This document shows positions 56,358-64,000 of a DNA stretch of 64,000 bases, piece by piece. The stretch is from Leptobrachium leishanense (Eukaryota > Chordata > Amphibia > Anura > Megophryidae). The notes beneath the pieces are model-generated. The model was not told the origin of the DNA, did not search any database, and was given only the letters and a program-made list of their open reading frames with translations. Positions within the stretch are counted from its first letter, which is position 1. Each line of letters begins with the position of its first letter. A program made the position numbers and the translations under genes. The stretch spans positions 410,106,626 to 410,170,625 of the forward strand of contig CM019063.1 of the NCBI GenBank assembly GCA_009667805.1, given 5' to 3'.

Positions 56358-56533
56358 ACAACAACCTTTATTCTTCTATTAGACTTGCATCATGTTTCGC
56401 AGCCTCTGTATTACTACGCTTTATTTTATGAATGTCCCCGTCATGAAATTGTCAAAAGGGCAGAATATGGATGCCAATTAAAGTTTGCCCCCCCCCCCCG
56501 GGAAAAGTTCTGCGGACTCCCATGACTGCTGGT

Positions 56534-58395
56534 CAGGTACTCTCTGCAGGTGTAGTATTAAAGAACATGCAGCAGGATCTGTAACCAACCCAGAGGTTTT
56601 GCTGGAGAACAAGTAGAGTAGCAGCTGGATACACAGGAACTAACTGTAGTTTAGAGCAGCAGAACCATCTGCAGGCAGGGGACGCAAGAACAGAGCACTG
56701 AGGAGAGGGTGTACACCCTTAAATAGGGAGCTGGTCTGGAGGTCTGCTGGTCAGGGACATGGCAGGCTACAGGGAAGCCCCGGGCTGGATCTGAAGGATC
56801 TGTCAGGCAAGTATAAGAGCCAGCCTGGATCGACTTATTTACAGGGCTTCCATCCAGGGTTTCCCATGGAGTTCACGGCTGGAAGCATGACGCGCACAAA
56901 TATTTCCTTCATTCTGAACTTTTAGCTATTCATTCATTGTATTAAAGGTTTTGATTAATATTATAATATAATGTGATGATGAAGTCCTAGGGCCACTGTG
57001 GGTTTCTTGCCTCCTGGAAGTTGTTTAAGCCCATTATTGCCACCTTTTCATCTTTGGAAGATGGCTTTGTAAAGGACAGAGAGTAACAATAGCAAAATCA
57101 ATGCCTCTCATCCTCCCTCCTCAGGCTGGAAAGGGAAGTAACCCAATGAACTATGAACCCTAAACAGGAGGGGGGTGTTATTGGAGACCAGATATGGCTG
57201 TTGACAATGGCTTGCATCTGGTTGGGGGTTGTAGAGTTTTACATTGTATACCATGTGCTTTTTTGTTTAACACCAAAAGATGTCTGTTGAAATAAAGCAA
57301 TTTTGAATACTTATGCATTATGTCCTACAAAAGCCCAAACACAAAAATATAGGCTTGGTGAACACTGCTTCAAATGCTACAGAGTCTAGTTATATTGCTG
57401 ATGTGGCAAGAAAGAAAACATGCATACATACCATGTATAAAAATGAACTTTATCAATGTACGGTTTGGCACCGGTAAGTTGGATAAAACCTCAATGTGCA
57501 GTAAAGTAGACACACAAAATGAAATATGGATTTGCAGAATATAATGTTGCAATGAAATACAATTGTGCAATTCACAGAGTTGGCAAACAGTTTTTGGAAG
57601 TAGATATGGATAGTGGGATACTTAGTCACTGGAGGCGTAGGAAACACAAAGGATCTTGGAGTGCACAAATGACTGTAAAGTAAACTTGGACCCACGGATA
57701 ATCTTGAGGGCTTGGAGGGTCTTGCGAGGGTACGGAGAACTGTAGGAACTTGGAACCAGGAAAAGCAGAGTAGCATTCTGAGGGAGCTGGTGGTGAGCAC
57801 ACAGGTTGATAGCAGATCTCAGGAGAAAACACAGGTAGGATTTTGCTCAATGTAACAAGGACTACAATGAAAGAGCGCTGGCTGATAGTAGGCGTAGTCT
57901 TTTTATTGAGGACCAGCCAGCACTAATTAAACATATGCTGCAGTAGGAAAAACGCCTGAGGGATTTGCAGCAAGGCAGAATATAACGGACAACATAAGAA
58001 AGGTGCTGCTACATTTATCATGGTGAGGCAGCACCAGTTGTAGCTGCCTTATGGCGTGACAGCGCAAAACCTGATAATCAAACCCTTGATAAAGATTGCA
58101 TATGCAACTGAAACATTGCCTGTGTCCTATTAAATGTCCTCCTTCTTTCGCATATTGGAGTGCCTGACTTCCATTTTTATCTTTTGTGTTTTGTGGTTTC
58201 CTTTGGGCTGGCTTCCTGGGAATTTGGTGTTACTCAAGGTAGTGAGTTACATGTTCTGGAGTTGCAGATCCTGGTGGAATAGGAGTTGCGCCAGACGATG
58301 AGAATGTGGATATTGCAGATGTAATGACAGCTTTTACAAGCAAAGCTCTGCTTATTTGAACGGACCACTCAGATGGGAATTGATTGGGAAAACAA
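56534..58395. other. Unassigned, partly LTR-like
   Basis: 56540-56870 and 57620-57960 resemble minus-strand LTR sequence (GGGAGCTGGTCTGGAGG; CCCCGGGCTGGATCTGAAG; GCGCTGGCTGATAG) but I could not fix TG...CA ends or target duplications. No coding region with recognisable motifs. Confidence 0.35.
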
Positions 58396-58580
58396 TCAGG
58401 GTTATTCAGAGAGCGGTGAAAAGCAGGAGAATGACTGGAAAAATTGAAAATTCTAGGTCAAAATAGCCAAACCAGAAAAATTCTCCCATTCATCTCACTT
58501 TCCAAATCGGCTATTTTGACCTAGAATTTTCCATTCTCCAGTCATTTTCCTGCTTTTCACCGCTCTCTGAATAACCCTGA
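58396..58580. mobile_element. Foldback MITE, 185 bp
   Basis: Ends TCAGGGTTATTCAGAGAGCG and the exact complement; the arms continue with GTGAAAAGCAGGA and ATTCTAGGTCAAAATAGCC. Sister of 50587-50761. Confidence 0.92.
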
Positions 58581-59866
58581 ATATGTTAAATACCCACAAG
58601 ACCCAGCTTATCATTTGCGTAAATTGGATCTTAAGTTGTTCCACATTGTGATCCGCTTGCTATGAACTGTTTAAAAAATGCCAGACAGTGACATGGTGGA
58701 CGTACCTACATAAAATAGCAGCCTATGTCATTCGAAAGCCAGTCACTCCGCAAGATAAGAAGACAGAATAATTCAGATTCTATTATTATGGTATTAGATG
58801 CATTAAAGAATATGTTAGTTATATTTTTAAAATGTTCTCTTTAAGAAAAAAAAGTCGGATTTTCAAAATAGAATTTATGTTATCGTCCCTTGTGTTTTGC
58901 ACAGCACAGCATAACTGTGTTAGATTTGCTAGACTTTGCCATTAGGCAGTGTTATCTGTGACAGAGTCTAGACATGGAGCCAGTCAGCCAGCCCTGTAGT
59001 GTGATGAAAATAAGAGTTTGCTTGCAGATAAGCACAGATTCCCTGGAATCCGTTCCAGCTTTTGCAGCAGAGTTGAAGCAGCTTGTCTGTGGTATCTTTA
59101 ATTTTAAGTTTTATTTCTAGTTGTGTACATGCCTGCCAGCTGAGTCTCAAATCCCAGCTCACTTAAAATTCAGGTCTTGCGCTATGTTTCCGTTCTTGGA
59201 TCATACCTAGATGTAATGATGTTCCCAGTTCCATCAGTGCTGGATACAGGTATATAAATGTTTATTTTCTTGTCGTTATAGTCCGTAGTGATTATTATCA
59301 TCATTTACTCATAACCTTTTTTTTTTTTTTTACTTCTCTTTCTCCTGTTTGTTTAAAAAAAAATCAAGTTATCAATGGAAAATCATGTGGTCTTGGATCT
59401 TCAGTGGATGCATTCTCTCAGACAATATAGAACCACCTGTATGTACAGTGTTCTTACATCATGGGCAGATCCTGTTATACTTTCATCATTCAAATAATTG
59501 TTCAAAGATTGGTTAATGCACCAAATGCAAAGATATCATGTCCTGATCCCCCCCCGTTAAATCCCTGTACCACATTTCCCAGGCCATATATGGCACAACA
59601 TTCAGGAATTTACTCCAAGTTCCCTGCCTGTCCCTTCTCGCTACATTTCTTGTACTACCATTAATAGACACATTTTATTGACTTAATTTCTTATAGAAAG
59701 TAGCACACCTCTCACTGCTTTCAAATCCATAAGCAATGGCTCCCTCAGACTTTATTTCATATATAATATGTATATAACATTTTACATGAGACTTTGGAAC
59801 TTACTCTGTCCTCATTCGTCCAGGATAAAGTGCTAAACAAATATAAAAAAGGCTAAGGGCACTATC
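58581..59866. other. Unassigned 1.3-kb stretch
   Basis: AT-rich, no feature recognised. Confidence 0.5.
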
Positions 59867-59867
59867 A

Positions 59868-60334
59868 CCTCGTTAGTGCTAGTGCTCACATAAATGAGCA
59901 TTACCACTATGTTAATTGAGGTGATAGCGTTCCGCCCGTATCACCTTCTAAACGCTAACGTGTTAAAAAATCCTTTAGCGAATTGGTATTAGCGATTTTT
60001 AGCGCCAGCATTCTGTACTTTGCGCTCGCCATGTTAAGTATAGGGAGAACAAAATGCAAGCGCTCTGTAATTAGCGACAGGATCACAAAGTCCTGATGCT
60101 AATTACAAACAGCTGTCACTAACTGAAAAAGTTAGCATCAGCTTAGAGCTGTAGCTAACGGATTCCGCTGCTGCAGAATGAGTTAGCTGCAGCATTAAAC
60201 CCCCCAGAAAAACAAATACTCACCTCTCATTGAGAGGAAAACGACAAGTCAATCTGCCACTTCTGGCCGCTAGGAGCAGAGTGAGCCTGGGAGAAAAAGG
60301 TCCCTAGTCTCCCTGCAGGATATCGCAAGAGGAG
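59868..60334. mobile_element. Hairpin-rich element related to 41611-42311
   Basis: Shares TTTGCGCTCGCCATGTTAAG then TATAGGG, plus AACGGATTC / GAATGAGTTAG and CACAAAGTCCTGATGCTAAT hairpin material with the 41.6-kb element. A hAT element is inserted at 60334. The distal end probably continues for a short way after 60967. TIRs are not resolved. Confidence 0.55.
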
Positions 60335-60414
60335 CAGGGGCGGATCCAGACACAGGTTTCGGGGGGGGGCATTCTACCAGTTTTGACCAAGAGCTGGTGT
60401 TGGGTTTACAGTGA

Positions 60415-60655
60415 CAGGTGGATATATTTGCCTCCAGCTCACATGGATATATTTGCCCCTAGCTCACATGGATATATTTCCCCAGCTCAAATGGATATAT
60501 TTGCCCCATCTCACATGGATATATATATTACCCCCAGCTCACATGAATATATTTGCCAGCAGCTCACATGAATATATATATATTGCCCCCAGCTCACATG
60601 GATATATATATATATTGCCCCAGCTCACATGGATATATTTGCCCCCAGCTCTCCC
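60415..60655. repeat. ~24-30 bp minisatellite (CCCCAGCTCACATGGATATA)
   Basis: About nine units of CCCCAGCTCACATGGATATA followed by TTTG, with extra TA steps enlarging several units. The CCCCAGCTC...TGGATAT core is shared with the 19-bp array at 3440-4720. Open frames here are repeat artefacts. Confidence 0.93.
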
Positions 60656-60717
60656 CTCCTCTGCTGCCAGGTCCCTCCGCAGTCGCTCCGAGTACCTGCT
60701 GGCCGTTCTTCTCCTAC

Positions 60718-60881
60718 GAGTGGCCGCCAGCATGCAGCTTGGCCGCTCGCCAGGAACCACCTGACCAGCGACGCCGCATTCTCACGAGATCGCGGAGTTC
60801 ACGTGAACTCCACGATCTTGTGCACTGGTCAGGTGGTTCCCATCCCAGGTGAGCGGCCAAGCTGCATGCTGGCGGCCGCTC
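60718..60881. repeat. Palindrome inside the hAT element
   Basis: The left arm GAGTGGCCGCCAGCATGCAG then CTTGGCCGCTCGCC pairs with the right arm at 60824-60881. The centre is GGAGTTCACGTGAACTCC at 60794-60811, with CACGTG at 60800-60805. The right arm has an extra CATCCCAGG segment. Confidence 0.9.
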
Positions 60882-61039
60882 ATAGGGAGAAAAGCAGCCG
60901 CCGGCGGCGATTTTCTCGGGGGGGGGAATTGTCCCGTTGCCCCCCTGGATCCGCCGCTGAAGAGGAGATATACTGCCGGTCATGTGCCCCGGCAGCAGAA
61001 GCCTCCATGGGGAGGGGATGCTTGGGACGACACTTTAGC

Positions 61040-61441
61040 GACAGGAAGCTTAAAAAAACTCTATTCTAGCAATCAACCCATAGACTCCATTCTATGACCA
61101 TTCCACAGAGTGAGGAGCAAGTGATGTAAAGATACCGTGGGGTGTTGTTTACAGCACAAAATAGATGCACCCAGCTAGACAGTGATTTGAGTCTGTGATC
61201 AATCCATAGACTCAATTCTATGGCCATTGCCACAGAGTGAGGATCAAGTGATGTAAAGATACTGTGTGGGGGAGTAGTTTACAACACAAAAGTTCACTAA
61301 ATGGATGCACCCAGTGACACATATAAACTAAAATATTTTCTTAACTAATACATACAAGAGAAAAACAAAGCACATGTAAGATGTCAGCAATATAAAATTA
61401 ACACAGTAAAGGACGTTTGATTTTTTTGTGGTAGTGTCCCT
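61040..61441. mobile_element. T2-like element, right portion
   Basis: The right end GTGGTAGTGTCCCT is followed by TTAA at 61442-61445. The body matches 50770-51013, and the AAGTGATGTAAAGATAC segment appears twice (about 61110 and 61247), a partial internal duplication. The left end is not identified. Confidence 0.65.
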
Positions 61442-61719
61442 TTAAATGGTGCATGTGGTCCTTAAATAGTTAACGCAAGGCTTTATAAGCCCATACACAA
61501 GAGCTAATGGACATTGTTTATGTACGAGCAGCCCTGATTGGTTACTCAACCACACAGCCTCATCTCGGTTTGCATGCAAATAGTGTCAAGACCACGGCAC
61601 TCTTGCATTCAAGCCCCCCACTCTCAGAACTGCAAAAGTTAGCATGTATGCAGTCTTGCCCCCCGAAATAAAGAAGCTCTGTAGCTGTTGTATCTCTTAG
61701 GACTCACTTCCATTAATCC

Positions 61720-61830
61720 AGTGGTCAGCAACCTTGACCCTCCAGATGGTATGAAACTACTTCTCCTCTGATGCTCATCCACTTAGGTTGGCAGTGCCTC
61801 ATGGGGCACTTTTGCCTTTTCAAGGGGCTG
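61720..61830. mobile_element. hAT MITE half copy
   Basis: CCAGTGGTCAGCAACCTTGA then CCCTCCAGATGGTATGAAAC is the left arm of the MITE type at 1648-1830 and 44112-44246. The right arm is missing or decayed. Confidence 0.6.
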
Positions 61831-62397
61831 CTTAACAAGATTATACTGTGTGTGTGCATATATGTTACGGTAAAAGTCCGAAATGCGGTTAATCTTAAAA
61901 TTACCTGGGTAAAATGGACATTACCCCAAATCGCTGAGTAAATTAGCAAAAAAATAAAAAATACAGACTGTACCCAGGTGATTTAGTTGAATGGGCATTA
62001 CAAGTGTAAGCCCACCTGCCACGTCACAGCACCACTGGTTCAGGAGGGTCCTACTTAATGAAACCAAGAGCTGCTCTCTAAGCAACCACATATCCCCATG
62101 CTGCTAATCAGGTAAGAGGCAAACTGATGGGTTTATATTTATACCCTCACCAGGAACAATTCCACTTTGGGATTAAAAAGAAAACACGGAAAGAGGCAGC
62201 AGCAATAGTGTCTGGCCTGAGGATACAACAAAATATACATATATACATAAATACATATGTGTTTATATCAAATTAGATTTTGTTTGGTGGGTCAAGTGCA
62301 AGAAGAAATACACTAATTCAGGGGCAGAAATATTGGTGTGTTTCCACACTTATTTTGACTTGACACCTGTATATGTATGTATGTATGTATATTTATA
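61831..62397. other. Unassigned stretch
   Basis: Nothing recognised, apart from TATG repeats near 62371-62390 next to the Tc1 element. Confidence 0.5.
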
Positions 62398-62399
62398 TA

Positions 62400-63893
<1,494 letters not shown>

Positions 63894-63920
63894 TGTATAT
63901 ATATATATATATATATATAT
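63894..63920. repeat. (TA)n microsatellite
   Basis: TA run between two Tc1-type ends. Confidence 0.95.
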
Positions 63921-64000
63921 CACGCAAACACAGGGGTTGGACAAAATAATGTGTACACTTGGGAAATAGTTTTTTTTTTCATTAATAAGGTGTAGGACCA
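63921..64000 (+). mobile_element. Tc1-type element, left end only (runs off window)
   Basis: CACGCAAACACAGGGGTTGG then ACAAAATAATGTGTACAC and AATAAGGTGTAGGACC follow the TA run. I recognise CAGGGGTTGGACAAAATAAT as the end of a widespread Tc1/mariner family. The coding part would lie beyond 64000. Confidence 0.7.

Larger units (their letters stand above)
60335..60959. mobile_element. hAT element, 625 bp, carrying minisatellite and palindrome
   Basis: AAGAGGAG lies at 60327-60334 and 60960-60967, an exact 8-bp duplication. Ends are CAGGGGCGGATCCAG and CTGGATCCGCCGCTG. Inside come a C/G-run, a minisatellite (60415-60655), a palindrome (60718-60881) and a GGGGGGGG run. No transposase. This is a non-autonomous hAT carrier. 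Confidence 0.93.

Noticed and set aside
60629..61069. 146-residue arginine- and alanine-rich frame
   Set aside because: It crosses the hAT palindrome and the hAT end into the flanking sequence, so it is a GC-rich artefact.

Overview
This window is a transposon graveyard from a vertebrate nuclear genome, most likely a frog or another amphibian. That assignment is an inference from the repeat repertoire: five DD34E Tc1-type elements plus a sixth at the window end, CR1 LINEs with 8-bp tails, L1/Tx1-type LINEs, T2-like and piggyBac-like TTAA elements, many hAT MITEs, a tRNA-type SINE and LTR elements. I found no convincing host gene. The only intact open reading frame of recognisable function is an L1 ORF1 (30543-31517, minus). 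The species cannot be named from this sequence.

Layout. 1-2 kb: a 54-bp tandem repeat and MITE relics. 2.0-2.5 kb: a Helitron 3' end with helicase C-terminal remnants. 2.5-5.8 kb: an LTR-like region, a 39-bp minisatellite, about sixty 19-bp units containing CACGTG, then a chain of GC-rich palindromes ending at a 100-N assembly gap. 6.6-14.8 kb: two copies, in opposite orientation, of a 1.2-kb TTAA element made of about 13 consecutive hairpins; the second copy holds an LTR element and itself sits inside a related TTAA element, giving three nesting levels. 14.8-18 kb: dead L1/Tx1 and another LINE fragment. 18.5-21.5 kb: a Tc1 with a single stop codon, and a CpG-rich TIR element holding a solo LTR. 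22.2-35.5 kb: an unbroken stack of CR1, a Tc1 fragment, an L1 split by a Tc1, a Tc1 split by a solo LTR, and one more Tc1. 36-44 kb: SINEs, a hAT element whose centre is a minisatellite resembling a SINE tail, and hairpin-rich MITEs. 44.9-51 kb: a 1.5-kb unit bounded by 45-bp inverted arms, nested CpG-rich TIR elements and a T2-like element. 52-56.5 kb: a U2-like fragment and a second CR1 on the minus strand. 58-64 kb: foldback MITEs, a hAT element with minisatellite and palindrome, and two more Tc1 elements.

Nothing here forms an operon or pathway. What recurs is architecture: several unrelated non-autonomous elements consist of serial hairpins or of a minisatellite followed by palindromes, and insertions can be ordered in time from their target-site duplications (TSDs). 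The best candidates for something undescribed are the hairpin-cascade TTAA family, the minisatellite-plus-palindrome elements (3.4-5.8 kb and 60.3-61.0 kb), and the hAT element carrying the SINE-tail-like minisatellite.
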